Source: Procambarus clarkii
Taxonomy: Eukaryota; Arthropoda; Malacostraca; Decapoda; Cambaridae
Reading direction: 5' to 3'
Assembly (NCBI RefSeq): GCF_040958095.1
Contig: NC_091152.1
Coordinates: 17,548,296-17,612,295, forward strand
DNA: 64,000 bases
The notes under the pieces were generated by a model that saw only the letters and a program-made list of their open reading frames with translations, was not told where the DNA came from and did no database searches. Below are positions 44,736 to 58,133 of the stretch, in pieces (position 1 is the stretch's first letter; each line of letters starts with the position of its first letter). The position numbers and the translations under genes were made by a program.

Positions 44736-44929
44736 AATTAAGGCGGGATAACGCCACATTTAGTACAATATAACCACCACAACTTAGATACACTTTAACT
44801 GCCACTTAGTGTACCAATGGCCCGATGTTTTATGAAAGATAAGCTAGTGACTAGTCGTAACCTATCAGCATCTAGTCAATTTAGTGCACCAGTGTTGTGT
44901 AAGTTTCATGTACCTCAAACTTGACCTGT

Positions 44930-45225
44930 TTAACTGAACAAATCCACAAGGGCCGTGACGAGGATTCGAACCTGCGTTCTATTGAACGGCCTATTGACAT
45001 AGCTCGGGTGCAGGGGGGAGTTGTGTAAAATCCTAGTTAGTGCCTCGGAGAGGCTACGGGATCCAGTAAGTTCAGTAGAACTTCGGTTTCAACCCTTTTA
45101 ACCCTGTCGTAGCTCAGTCGATTAAGGCAGTGTCTGGGATGCTCCCGGACGCAGGTTCGAATCCTCGTCACGGCCCTTGTGGATTTGTTCATTTGATGCA
45201 TCACGTTAGTGTGATGTCTGTGTGT
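44930..45225. mobile_element. tRNA-like SINE-3 with inverted partner
   Basis: The plus strand has CGTAGCTCAGTCGATTAAGG (A box) and CGCAGGTTCGAATCCTCG (B box) at 45110-45168. It is followed by CACGGCCCTTGTGGATTTGT and TTGATGCATCACG. At 44936 the inverted GAACAAATCCACAAGGGCC and GAGGATTCGAACCTGCG face it. The tRNA fold is imperfect, so this is a SINE and not a tRNA gene. Confidence 0.6.
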
Positions 45226-45462
45226 ATTAACCTGTTTAACTTAGCAGCCTCAAGCTTCAGTGACAAGTGCCAGGGTTTTGACTTTAATGTGCTGTAAATA
45301 ATGTAAATAACTCTTGTTATGTGTAAAAAGTTCACCCCGGTAACGTGGATAAGGTAGACTTTTACTGAGTCTCAAGACTGAATAAAAATGTGATTTAGGT
45401 GAGGCCACGAGTGAATACTATTGAGAAGGGAAAGAGATCACCAGGAGCTGTACTTGAGGAAA

Positions 45463-48400
45463 CAACCAACCACAGGGCACACCTACAGGTGTAGAACCAA
45501 GCACAGAGCACTCCTACAGGTGTAGAACCAAGCACAGGGCACACCTACAGGTGTAGAACCAAGCACAGAGCACACCTACAGGTGTAGAACCAAGCACAGG
45601 GCACACCTACAGGTGTGGAACCAAGCACAGGGCACACCTACAGGTGTGGAACCAAGCACAGGGCACACCTACAGGTGTAGAACCAAGCACAGAGCACACC
45701 TACAGGTGTGGAACCAAGCACAGAGCACACCTACAGGTGTGGAACCAAGAACAGAGCACTCCTACAGGTGTAGAACCAAGCACAGGGCACACCTACAGGT
45801 GTGGAACCAAGCACAGGGCACACCTACAGGTGTGGAACCAAGCACAGGGCACACCTACAGGTGTAGAACCAAGCACAGAGCACACCTACAGGTGTGGAAC
45901 CAAGCACAGGGCACACCTACAGGTGTGGAACCAAGCACAGGGCACACCTACAGGTGTAGAACCAAGCACAGGGCACACCTACAGGTGTAGAACCAAGCAC
46001 AGGGCACACCTACAGGTGTAGAACCAAGCACAGAGCACACCTACAGGTGTAGAACCAAGCACAGGGCACACCTACAGGTGTAGAACCAAGCACAGGGCAC
46101 ACCTACAGGTGTAGAACCAAGCACAGAGCACACCTACAGGTGTGGAACCAAGCACAGGGCACACCTACAGGTGTGGAACCAAGCACAGGGCACACCTACA
46201 GGTGTGGAACCAAGCACAGGGCACACCTACAGGTGTAGAACCAAGCACAGGGCACACCTACAGGTGTAGAACCAAGCACAGAGCACACCTACAGGTGTAG
46301 AACCAAGCACAGGGCACACCTACAGGTGTGGAACCAAGCACAGGGCACACCTACAGGTGTGGAACCAAGCACAGGGCACACCTACAGGTGTGGAACCAAG
46401 CACAGGGCACACCTACAGGTGTAGAACCAAGCACAGGGCACACCTACAGGTGTAGAACCAAACACAGAGCACACCTACAGGTGTAGAACCAAGCACAGGG
46501 CACACCTACAGGTGTGGAACCAAGCACAGGGCACACCTACAGGTGTGGAACCAAGCACAGGGCACACCTACAGGTGTAGAACCAAGCACAGGGCACACCT
46601 ACAGGTGTGGAACCAAGCACAGGGCACACCTACAGGTGTAGAACCAAGCACAGGGCACACCTACAGGTGTAGAACCAAGCACAGGGCACACCTACAGGTG
46701 TGGAACCAAGCACAGAGCACACCTACAGGTGTAGAACCAAGCACAGGGCACACCTACAGGTGTAGAACCAAGCACAGGGCACACCTACAGGTGTGGAACC
46801 AAGCACAGGGCACACCTACAGGTGTAGAACCAAGCACAGGGCACACCTACAGGTGTAGAACCAAGCACAGGGCACACCTACAGGTGTGGAACCAAGCACA
46901 GGGCACACCTACAGGTGTGGAACCAAGCACAGGGCACACCTACAGGTGTAGAACCAAGCACAGGGCACACCTACAGGTGTGGAACCAAGCACAGGGCACA
47001 CCTACAGGTGTAGAACCAAGCACAGGGCACACCTACAGGTGTAGAACCAAGCACAGGGCACACCTACAGGTGTGGAACCAAGCACAGAGCACACCTACAG
47101 GTGTAGAACCAAGCACAGGGCACACCTACAGGTGTAGAACCAAGCACAGGGCACACCTACAGGTGTGGAACCAAGCACAGAGCACACCTACAGGTGTAGA
47201 ACCAAGCACAGGGCACACCTACAGGTGTGGAACCAAGCACAGAGCACACCTACAGGTATAGAACCAAGCACAGGGCACACCTACAGGTGTAGAACCAAGC
47301 ACAGGGCACACCTACAGGTGTGGAACCAAGCACAGAGCACACCTACAGGTGTAGAACCAAGCACAGGGCACACCTACAGGTGTAGAACCAAGCACAGGGC
47401 ACACCTACAGGTGTGGAACCAAGCACAGGGCACACCTACAGGTGTAGAACCAAGCACAGGGCACACCTACAGGTGTAGAACCAAGCACAGGGCACACCTA
47501 CAGGTGTGGAACCAAGCACAGGGCACACCTACAGGTGTAGAACCAAGCACAGGGCACACCTACAGGTGTGGAACCAAGCACAGGGCACACCTACAGGTGT
47601 AGAACCAAGCACAGAACACACCTTCAGGTGTGGAACCAAGCACAGGGCACACCTACAGGTGTAGAACCAAGCACAGAGCACACCTACAGGTGTGGAACCA
47701 AGCACAGAGCACACCTACAGGTGTGGAACCAAGCACAGGGCACACCTACAGGTGTAGAACCAAGCACAGAGCACACCTACAGGTGTGGAACCAAGCACAG
47801 GGCACACCTACAGGTGTAGAACCAAGCACAGGGCACACCTACAGGTGTAGAACCAAGCACAGAGCACACCTACAGGTGTGGAACCAAGCACAGGGCACAC
47901 CTACAGGTGTAGAACCAAGCACAGGGCACACCTACAGGTGTAGAACCAAGCACAGGGCACACCTACAGGTGTAGAACCAAGCACAGGGCACACCTACAGG
48001 TGTAGAACCAAGCACAGGGCACACCTACAGGTGTAGAACCAAGCACAGGGCACACCTACAGGTGTAGAACCAAGCACAGGGCACACCTACAGGTGTAGAA
48101 CCAAGCACAGGGCACACCTACAGGTGTAGAACCAAGCACAGGGCACACCTACAGGTGTAGAACCAAGCACAGGGCACACCTACAGGTGTAGAACCAAGCA
48201 CAGAGCACACCTACAGGTGTAGAACCAAGCACAGGGCACACCTACAGGTGTAGAACCAAGCACAGGGCACACCTACAGGTGTAGAACCAAGCACAGGGCA
48301 CACCTACAGGTGTAGAACCAAGCACAGGGCACACCTACAGGTGTAGAACCAAGCACAGGGCACACCTACAGGTGTAGAACCAAGCACAGGGCACACCTAC

Positions 48401-49897
48401 AGGTGTAGAACCAAGCACAGGGCACACCTACAGGTGTAGAACCAAGCACAGAGCACACCTACATGTGTAGAACCAAGCACAGGGCACACCTACAGGTGTA
48501 GAACCAAGCACAGGGCACACCTACAGGTGTAGAACCAAGCACAGGGCACACCTACAGGTGTAGAACCAAGCACAGGGCACACCTACAGGTGTAGAACCAA
48601 GCACAGAGCACACCTACAGGTGTAGAACCAAGCACAGAGCACACCTACAGGTGTAGAACCAAGCACAGGGCACACCTACAGGTGTAGAACCAAGCACAGA
48701 GCACACCTACAGGTGTAGAACCAAGCACAGAGCACACCTACAGGTGTAGAACCAAGCACAGGGCACACCTACAGGTGTAGAACCAAGCACAGGGCACACC
48801 TACAGGTGTAGAACCAAGCACAGGGCACACCTACAGGTGTAGAACCAAGCACAGGGCACACCTACAGGTGTAGAACCAAGCACAGGGCACACCTACAGGT
48901 GTAGAACCAAGCACAGGGCACACCTACAGGTGTAGAACCAAGCACAGAGCACACCTACAGGTGTAGAACCAAGCACAGAGCACACCTACAGGTGTAGAAC
49001 CAAGCACAGAGCACACCTACAGGTGTAGAACCAAGCACAGAGCACTTCTACAGGTGTAGAACCAAACACAGAGCACACCTGCAGGTGGAGAATCAAACAC
49101 AGAGTACACCTACAGGTGTAGAACCAAGCACAGAGGACACCTACAGGTGTAGAACCAAGCACAGAGGACACCTACAGGTGTAGAACCAAGCACAGGGCAC
49201 ACCTACAGGTGTAGAACCAAGCACAGAGGACACCTACAGGTGTAGAACCAAGCACAGAGGACACCTACAGGTGTAGAACCAAGCACAGGGCACACCTACA
49301 GGTGTAGAACCAAACACAGAGCACTCCTACAGGTGTAGAACCAAGCACAGAGCACACCTACAGGTGTAGAACCAAGCACAGAGCACACCTACAGGTGTAG
49401 AACCAAGCACAGAGCACACCTACAGGTGTAGAACCAAGCACAGAGCACACCTACAGGTGTAGAACCAAGCACAGAGCACACCTACAGGTGTAGAACCAAG
49501 CACAGAGGACACCTACAGGTGTAGAACCAAGCACAGGGCACACCTACAGGTGTAGAACCAAACACAGAGCACTCCTACAGATGTAGAACCAAGCACAGAG
49601 CACACCTACAGGTGTAGAACCAAGCACAGAGCACACCTACAGGTGTAGAACCAAGCACAGAGCACACCTACAGGTGTAGAACCAAGCACAGAGCACACCT
49701 ACAGATGTAGAACCAAGCACAGAGCACACCTACATGTGTAGAACCAAGCACAGAGCACACCTACAGGTGTAGAACCAAGCACAGAGCACACCTACAGGTG
49801 TAGAACCAAGCACAGAGCACACCTACAGGTGTAGAACCAAGCACAGAGCACACCTACTGATGTAGAACCAAGCACAGAACACACCTACAGGTGTAGA
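45463..49897. repeat. 31-bp minisatellite, about 143 copies
   Basis: Unit CACACCTACAGGTGTAGAAC plus CAAGCACAGGG. It carries the palindrome ACACCT-AC-AGGTGT. Two variable positions (GTGTAG/GTGTGG and AGGG/AGAG) sort into blocks. GTGTGG units occur only from about 45.6 to 47.9 kb, and the right end (49.05-49.9 kb) is degenerate with GAGGACACC units. Confidence 0.98.
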
Positions 49898-49984
49898 ACC
49901 TACACCCAGCAACAAAACACAGGCGGAACCTTGAACACAACATTGAGGCTTCCTGGTAAAGCCAGTGAGGTCACGACATGGCTT

Positions 49985-52900
49985 CCCACAGTCCCCCACC
50001 AGGACAGTCCCCCACCAGGACAGTCCACCACCAGGACAGTCCACCACCAGGACAGTCCCCCACCAGGACAGTCCACCACCAGGACAGTCCACCACCAGGA
50101 CAGTCCACCACCAGGACAGTCCACCACCACCAGGACAGTCCACCACCAGGACAGTCCCCCACCAGGACAGTCCACCACCAGGAGAGTCCACCACCAGGAC
50201 AGTCCACCACCAGGACAGTCCCCCACCAGGACAGTCCACCACCAGGACAGTCCACCACCAGGACAGTCCACCACCAGGACAGTCCACCACCAGGACAGTC
50301 CACCACCAGGACAGTCCCCCACCAGGACAGTCTCCCACCAGGACAGTCCACCACCAGGACAGTCCACCACCAGGACAGTCCACCACCAGGACAGTCCACC
50401 ACCAGGACAGTCCACCACCAGGACAGTCCACCACCAGGACAGTCCACCACCAGGACAGTCCCCCACCAGGACAGTCTCCCACCAGGACAGTCCACCACCA
50501 GGACAGTCCACCACCAGGACAGTCCACCACCAGGACAGTCCCCCACCAGGACAGTCCACCACCAGGACAGTCCACCACCAGGACAGTCCACCACCAGGAC
50601 AGTCCACCACCAGGACAGTCCACCACCAGGACAGTCCCCCCACCAGGACAGTCCCCCACCAGGACAGTCCACCACCAGGACAGTCCACCACCAGGACAGT
50701 CCACCACCAGGACAGTCCACCACCACCAGGACAGTCCACCACCAGGACAGTCCCCCACCAGGACAGTCCACCACCAGGACAGTCCACCACCAGGACAGTC
50801 CCCCACTAGGACAGTCCACCACCAGGACAGTCCACCACCAGGACAGTCCACCACCAGGACAGTCCACCACCAGGACAGTCCACCACCAGGACAGTCTCCC
50901 ACCAGGACAGTCCACCACCAGGACAGTCCACCACCAGGACAGTCCACCACCAGGACAGTCCACCACCAGGACAGTCCACCACCAGGACAGTCCACCACCA
51001 GGACAGTCCCCCACCAGGACAGTCTCCCACCAGGACAGTCCACCACCAGGACAGTCCACCACCAGGACAGTCCACCACCAGGACAGTCCACCACCAGGAC
51101 AGTCCACCACCAGGACAGTCCACCACCAGGACAGTCCACCACCAGGACAGTCCACCACCAGGACAGTCCACCACCAGGACAGTCCACCACCAGGACAGTC
51201 CACCAGCAGGACAGTCTCCCACCAGGACAGTCCACCACCAGGACAGTCCACCACCAGGACAGTCCACCACCAGGACAGTCCACCACCAGGACAGTCCACC
51301 ACCAGGACAGTCTCCCACCAGGACAGTCCACCACCAGGACAGTCCACCACCAGGACAGTCCACCACCAGGACAGTCCACCACCAGGACAGTCCACCACCA
51401 GGACAGTCCACCACCAGGACAGTCCACCACCAGGACAGTCCACCACCAGGACAGTCCCCCACCAGGACAGTCCACCACCAGGACAGTCTCCCACCAGGAC
51501 AGTCTCCCACCAGGACAGTCCACCACCAGGACAGTCCACCACCAGGACAGTCCACCACCAGGACAGTCTCCCACCAGGACAGTCTCCCACCAGGACAGTC
51601 CACCACCAGGACAGTCCACCACCAGGACAGTCCACCACCAGGACAGTCCACCACCAGGACAGTCCACCACGAGGACAGTCCCCCACCAGGACAGTCCACC
51701 AAAAGGACAGTCTCCCACCAGGACAGTCCACCACCAGGACAGTCCCCCACCAGGACAGTCCACCACCAGGACAGTCCCCCACCAGGACAGTCCACCACCA
51801 GGACAGTCCACCACCAGGACAGTCTCCCACCAGGACAGTCTCCCACCAGGACAGTCCACCACCAGGACAGTCCACCACCAGGACAGTCCACCACCAGGAC
51901 AGTCCACCACCAGGACAGTCTCCCACCAGGACAGTCTCCCACCAGGACAGTCCACCACCAGGACAGTCCACCACCAGGACAGTCCACCACCTGGACAGTC
52001 CACCACCAGGACAGTCCACCACCAGGACAGTCCACCACCAGGACAGTCTCCCACCAGGACAGTCTCCCACCAGGACAGTCCACCACCAGGACAGTCTCCC
52101 ACCAGGACAGTCTCCCACCAGGACAGTCTCCCACCAGGACAGTCCACCACCAGGACAGTCTCCCACCAGGACAGTCCACCACCAGGACAGTCCACCACCA
52201 GGACAGTCTCCCACCAGGACAGTCCCTCACCAGGACAGTCCACCACCAGGACAGTCCACCACCAGGACAGTCTCCCACCAAGACAGTCCACCACCAGGAC
52301 AGTCTCCCACCAGGAGAGTCCACCACCAGGACAGTCCACCACCGTGACAGTCCACCACCAGGACAGTCCACCACCAGGACAGTCTCCCACCAAGACAGTC
52401 CACCACCAGGACAGTCTCCCACCAGGACAGTCCACCACCAGGACAGTCCACCACCAGGACAGTCCACCACCAGGACAGTCCCCCACTAGGACAGTCCACC
52501 ACCAGGACAGTCCACCACCAGGACAGTCTCCCACCAGGACAGTCCCCCACCAGGACAGTCCACCACCAGGACAGTCCACCACCAGGACAGTCTCCCACCA
52601 AGACAGTCCACCACCAGGACAGTCCACCACCAGGACAGTCCACCACCAGGACAGTCCACCACCGTGACAGTCCACCACCAGGACAGTCCACCACCAGGAC
52701 AGTCCACCACCAGGACAGTCCACCACCAGGACAGTCTCCCACCAGGACAGTCCACTACCAGGACAGTCCACCACCAGGACAGTCCACCACCAGGACAGCC
52801 CACCACCAGGACAGTCTCCCACCAGGACAGTCCACCACCGTGACAGTCCACCACCGTGACAGTCCACCACCAGGACAGTCCACCACCAGGACAGTCCACC

Positions 52901-53228
52901 ACCAGGACAGTCCACCACCAGGACAGTCCACCACCAGGACAGTCCACCACCGTGACAGTCCACCACCGTGACAGTCCACCACCAGGACAGTCCACCACCA
53001 GGACAGTCCACCACCGTGACAGTCCACCACCGTGACAGTCCACCACCAGGACAGTCCACCACCAGGACAGTCCACTACCAGGACAGTCCACCACCAGGAC
53101 AGTCCACCACCGTGACAGTCCACCACCACCAGGACAGTCCACCACCAGGACAGTCCACCACCAGGACAGTCCACCACCAGGACAGTCCACCACCAGGACA
53201 GTCCACCACCGTGACAGTCCACCACCTA
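49985..53228. repeat. 16-bp minisatellite, about 200 copies
   Basis: Unit CAGGACAGTCCACCAC with variants CCCCCACC, CTCCCACC and, mainly right of 52.3 kb, CACCGTGACAG. It contains GGAC-A-GTCC. The lack of stop codons in several frames follows from the unit sequence. Only about 85 bp separate it from the 31-bp array. Confidence 0.98.
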
Positions 53229-53382
53229 GGCTTCTTCAATGACAACTGACAGGTAGATAATACTACATAATTGTTGATGGTTGTGTCACAAATATATTAA
53301 CTAGTAATATATACTTGTTCCATATTCTTGTTAGCGGATGAGATGGGGTCTGTCAACTCTACTTAACCTATCTCTAAATTAT

Positions 53383-53450
53383 CGATTGATTGATTGATAA
53401 AGTTTAAGCCACCCACAAGGTGGCACGGGCATGAATTGCCCGTAATCTAA
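53383..53450 (+). repeat. Dispersed repeat X, short copy
   Basis: GATTGATTGATAAAGTTTAA, GCCACCCACAAGGTGGCACG, GGCATGAATTGCCCGTAA. Confidence 0.7.
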
Positions 53451-53765
53451 GTTATCACACTCCTAGATGTCTTATACTGATTGCTGATCTATTAATTACA
53501 ATGACAACTAATCACAAGGTGTACAACTAATGACAATTAATATCTCTTGTCATGGGTACAGGATCACTCAGGCCCGACAGGTAACTTACCAGATGTCAGT
53601 CACTTTACCAAGATGAGGTGGAAGCTTGTAATGTAAGCTTCCACCGCATATTGGGTTACAGAACAGTTACAGCCCCGCTCCTGTGCCAGGTAAGTCCACT
53701 ACGGGCTCACCATAGCCCGTGCTACTTGGAAATGTGTTCCCAGTATCTGAATCTTGAACAACAAC
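53451..53765. other. Spacer with an 11-bp-arm hairpin
   Basis: GGTGGAAGCTT-GTAATGT-AAGCTTCCACC lies at about 53617-53645. Nothing else is recognised. Confidence 0.5.
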
Positions 53766-53769
53766 ATCA

Positions 53770-53850
53770 TTGGGTTAATTACGGGCTATTCATGCCCGTG
53801 CCACCTCTTGGGTGACTTAATCGTTATCAATCAATCACTCGGGTTAGTCA
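53770..53850 (-). repeat. Dispersed repeat X, inverted copy
   Basis: ATTACGGGCTATTCATGCCC, GTGCCACCTCTTGGGTGACT is the complement of the X core. It lies next to the 34-bp array, as at 39.6-39.98 kb. Confidence 0.7.
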
Positions 53851-53961
53851 GTGTGTTGTGGTTCAGTACAGACGCTCGAGGAATACCACACATCTTCAAC
53901 ATTCACCAACAACAATGTAGCAATTTTCATGTCCAGTTCCTACACGCACAAGACGTTTCAG

Positions 53962-54165
53962 CCTCAACACAGAGCAGACAGGCAGACTCTGGCAGCCTCA
54001 ACACAGAGCAGACAGGCAGACCCTGGCAGCCTCAACACAGAGCAGACAGACAGACTCTGTCAGCCTCAACACAGAGCAGAGAGTCAGACTCTGTCAGCCT
54101 CAACACAGAGCAGACAAACAGACTCTGGCAGCCTCAACACAGAGCAGACAGACAGACTCTGGCCG
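53962..54165. repeat. 34-bp minisatellite, about 6 copies
   Basis: Unit CAGCCTCAACACAGAGCAGA plus CAGGCAGACTCTGG. A single unexpanded unit is seen at about 39.72 kb. Confidence 0.9.
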
Positions 54166-54412
54166 CGTCAAGCTTCCCCGCTCTCGTCCTGTGTGTGTGT
54201 GTGTGTGTGATGGGTGTACACACAGTGGCTATATTAGTCACCCCACAGAATGGCGCCATAAAGAACAAAAGGCATGTTTTAAGGTGGCCAGCAGGGCGTC
54301 GAGGCTGTGTATGTGGGGCTCAGGCGGGGCGCCTTTAGTCTCCCCTAACACCAGTAACAGAAAACGGGGCCGTTGAGGCACTGATGTAAACATTTAAGCC
54401 AACGACACTCTC

Positions 54413-56257
54413 CTCCCAACGCTGAGTGGCCAGCTTCCCGCAGCGTGCAGCAGGCCCCAGTCACAGCTGGCCACCAGTCCCAACGCTGAGTGGCCAGCTT
54501 CCCTCAGCGTGCAGCAGGCCCCAGTCACAGCTGGCCACCAGTCCCAACGCTGAGTGGCCAGCTTCCCGCAGCGTGCAGCAGGCCCCAGTCACAGCTGGCC
54601 ACCAGTCCCAACGCTGAGTGGCCAGCTTCCCGCAGCGTGCAGCAGGCCCCAGTCACAGCTGGCCACCAGTCCCAACGCTGAGTGGCCAGCTTCCCGCAGC
54701 GTGCAGCAGGCCCCAGTCACAGCTGGCCACCAGTCCCAACGCTGAGTGGCCAGCTTCCCGCAGCGTGCAGCAGGCCCCAGTCACAGCTGGCCACCAGTCC
54801 CAACGCTGAGTGGCCAGCTTCCCGCAGCGTGCAGCGGGCCCCAGTCACAGCTGGCCACCAGTCCCAACGCTGAGTGGCCAGCTTCCCGCAGCGTGCAGCA
54901 GGCCCCAGTCACAGCTGGCCACCAGTCCCAACGCTGAGTGGCCAGCTTCCCGCAGCGTGCAGCAGGCCCCAGTCACAGCTGGCCACCAGTCCCAACGCTG
55001 AGTGGCCAGCTTCCCGCAGCGTGCAGCAGGCCCAGTCACAGCTGGCCACCAGTCCCAACGCTGAGTGGCCAGCTTCCCGCAGCGTGCAGCAGCCCCAGTC
55101 ACAGCTGGCCACCAGTCCCAACGCTGAGTGGCCAGCTTCCCGCAGCGTGCAGCAGGCCCAGTCACAGCTGGCCACCAGTCCCAACGCTGAGTGGCCAGCT
55201 TCCCGCAGCGTGCAGCAGGCCCCAGTCACAGCTGGCCACCAGTCCCAACGCTGAGTGGCCAGCTTCCCGCAGCGTGCAGCAGGCCCCAGTCACAGCTGGC
55301 CACCAGTCCCAACGCTGAGTGGCCAGCTTCCCGCAGCGTGCAGCAGGCCCCAGTCACAGCTGGCCACCAGTCCCAACGCTGAGTGGCTAGCTTCCCGCAG
55401 CGTGCAGCAGGCCCCAGTCACAGCTGGCCACCAGTCCCAACGCTGAGTGGCCAGCTTCCCGCAGCGTGCAGCAGGCCCCAGTCACAGCTGGCCACCAGTC
55501 CCAACGCTGAGTGGCCAGCTTCCCTCAGCGTGCAGCAGGCCCCAGTCACAGCTGGCCACCAGTCCCAACGCTGAGTGGCCAGCTTCCCGCAGCGTGCAGC
55601 AGGCCCCAGTCACAGCTGGCCACCAGTCCCAACGCTGAGTGGCCAGCTTCCCGCAGCGTGCAGCAGGCCCCAGTCACAGCTGGCCACCAGTCCCAACGCT
55701 GAGTGGCCAGCTTCCCGCAGCGTGCAGCAGGTCCCAGTCACAGCTGGCCACCAGTCCCAACGCTGAGTGGCCAGCTTCCCGCAGCGTGCAGCGGGCCCCA
55801 GTCACAGCTGGCCACCAGTCCCAACGCTGAGTGGCCAGCTTCCCGCAGCGTGCAGCAGGTCCCAGTCACAGCTGGCCACCAGTCCCAACGCTGAGTGGCC
55901 AGCTTCCCGCAGCGTGCAGCGGGCCCCAGTCACAGCTGGCCACCAGTCCCAACGCTGAGTGGCCAGCTTCCCGCAGCGTGCAGCGGGCCCCAGTCACAGC
56001 TGGCCACCAGTCCCAACGCTGAGTGGCCAGCTTCCCGCAGCGTGCAGCGGGCCCCAGTCACAGCTGGCCACCAGTCCCAACGCTGAGTGGCCAGCTTCCC
56101 GCAGCGTGTAGCAGGCCCCAGTCACAGCTGGCCACCAGTCCCAACGCTGAGTGGCCAGCTTCCCGCAGCGTGCAGCAGGCCCCAGTCACAGCTGGCCACC
56201 AGTCCCAACGCTGAGTGGCCAGCTTCCCGCAGCGTGTAGCAGGCCCCAGTCACAGAA
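54413..56257. repeat. 64-bp minisatellite, about 29 copies
   Basis: The unit contains CAACGCTGAGTGGCCAGCTT, CCCGCAGCGTGCAGCAGGCC and CCAGTCACAGCTGGCCACCA. It has a 10-bp-arm hairpin AGCTGGCCAC...GTGGCCAGCT with a 15-nt loop. A few units lack one base (AGGCCCAGTCA at about 55030), which shifts frames. GC-rich and very homogeneous. Confidence 0.98.
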
Positions 56258-56261
56258 TCCG

Positions 56262-56490
56262 TAAGCCACTGAATTGGTGGCAGCGTTCCACAGGGCAGTG
56301 TGCTTGGACCCCTGCTGCGGATAGTCTATTTCAACGATCTGCTTCATCTCTTTCTTCAAGCTCAAGCTTATGCTGATGACTATACACTAACCTCCTTCTT
56401 CGCGTTACGTGCAGATGGCATGAAGGTTTTCTCCTCTCCATGACTGCTCGACTGGAGATGTTGGGAGACGTGGCGCTCACAGTTTTTTTA
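56262..56490 (+). mobile_element. LINE-E reverse transcriptase fragment
   Basis: The plus strand reads GGSVPQGSVLGPLL, VYFNDLLHLFLQAQAYADD and YTLTSFF. The VPQGSVLGPLL motif and the catalytic YADD box are intact over about 55 codons, followed by a stop. The clade is not determined. It follows directly on the 64-bp array. Confidence 0.75.
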
Positions 56491-56960
56491 TTTTTTCCTA
56501 CCACAGACGTGGCCACACAGACGTGGCCACAATGCTAACCAGCATATATACATTTTCTTCTGTCCTCCATGGACAGGGTTAGAGATGTGTTAAACATATA
56601 GTTCAAGGGTTTATTGAACACTCAACCACAGAAGGTGATTCGGTGCTTTTAAAATGCTAAGCTAACCTACATACGTAAATACATAGATACACAGATTTAC
56701 GTATGCTCTACATAAAGTGTTAGATGTGTCTTTTACATAGTGTCATTAATGTACATTCACAAAGGTGAAATGTAATTCTGATCAGCTTCCATATATACTT
56801 ATACACATACATATACATACACATACACACACATGCATTCACATACATTTGTCTCTTTTACTCTGACAGGGTGAGATAGCCGATAGAGAAACTAGTGTGC
56901 AATTAAGCACTTAATCACTGATTAAGGTGATTAAGGTGCTTTTACAAGCTCAGGTTATAT
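56490..56960. other. Unassigned stretch
   Basis: Contains a TACATA/CACATA-rich run at 56790-56850. No gene is recognised. Confidence 0.35.
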
Positions 56961-56964
56961 AGTT

Positions 56965-57185
56965 ATATCACATACATACATTGTATAATTGATACATTAC
57001 ATTGGTTAATCTTGGATACAAGTCCAATATATCATCAAGTGTTCCAGTACTCATATAGTAATTACAGAGTTCAGCATACCTTAGCCCAGGAGGGCGAAAG
57101 TCAGTCAGTATGGGACATGTCGGAAATCCGACACCATTTAATAATATTATACAGGCAGATAATATTGCTGCCATTGTATACACAA
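56965..57185 (-). mobile_element. Possible retroelement C-terminal fragment
   Basis: A 71-codon minus-strand frame reads FPTCPILTDFRPPGLRYAEL then CNYYMSTGTLDDILDLYPR. It looks like the Cys-containing C-terminus of a LINE protein. Assignment is by general resemblance only. Confidence 0.35.
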
Positions 57186-57189
57186 GTTA

Positions 57190-58130
57190 ACCCATAGAAA
57201 ATGTAACTTGTAGTGGAATTTTCCGTCTATAGAAAACGGGATATCATTACCACATACTATTATAAATTCACCAGCTATTCTGCTGGGAATTATTCTTAAA
57301 TACATTAGTCTTTGGACTTTACCATCCTAAAAACATATCATATAAATTAACTTAATTATCAATATTAAAATAGAGTAAATGTGACCCTTCTATCACTTTC
57401 TGTCATCTGGACAATGTAGACCAGTAGCGTCAGTTGTGAGGGAGTGGTCAGCCATTGTTATTGTCTTAGACCAGAGGCGCACGGGAGCAAATACGGCTCC
57501 TGTTAATTTCTCTTGGACGAAGAGTTATGGAAAGCAAAGGTCTTCTATCATCAACACGCTGTCATCAAATACAAGGAAAGTGTTCTGCCGAAACCCGTTT
57601 ATCTAATCATTTCTGGCCAGTTAAATGTTAGGTAGATAAGGGCGAGCCGGTTAGAATGCGAAATCGCCTCATACAAAAGGTAATTAAGCCTTGGTCTTTA
57701 TGGTTCAATGTACAGTGTTTTCTCTGATATAGCTGTCATATATTAGGATTCTGGCTTTATAGCAAGCGCCCTTTTGACAGGTCAAGACGAGGAAGCATGC
57801 TTTGTGCATCAGTTACCAGGGTGATGGAGCAGCCTCACACGAGGAAAATTTGGTGTCTACACCCTAGTTATACCTGGTGGACTAAGGCCTGCTGTACAAA
57901 TAAGATAAGGAACCTCTTCAATGTATGTAGTCTAATACTGTAGTTTGATTGGCTGCATATATATAAATTCAATATAAACCCCCCTAATGTGTAGAGGATC
58001 GATTTGTGAGATTATTGCAGAAATACAGTCCACTTAACATCATACAAATTGCTATCGAAATATATAAATTAATGTAAATATAAATTCTATATAAATTCAT
58101 ATAAATTAAAATATATAAATCTCACAGGTC
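57190..58130. other. Unassigned stretch
   Basis: AT-rich. I see no coding or repeat signal. Confidence 0.35.
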
Positions 58131-58133
58131 GCT

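Noticed and set aside
45110..45180. Functional tRNA gene near 45.1 kb
   Set aside because: A and B boxes are present, but the acceptor and T stems mispair and the sequence is part of a dispersed inverted SINE pair.
45463..49897. Possible CRISPR array
   Set aside because: There are no unique spacers. The 31-bp units are directly contiguous, and the genome is eukaryotic.
49823..53249. Open frames up to 1079 codons on both strands (PPPGQSTTR- and WWTVLVVDC-type repeats)
   Set aside because: The 16-bp unit happens to lack stops in most frames. The peptides are pure repeat translations and all frames overlap.
54426..56214. Series of 63-codon frames MASFPQRAAGPSHSWPPVPT
   Set aside because: Each spans three 64-bp units, and a start and stop recur in every unit. 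It is an array artefact.
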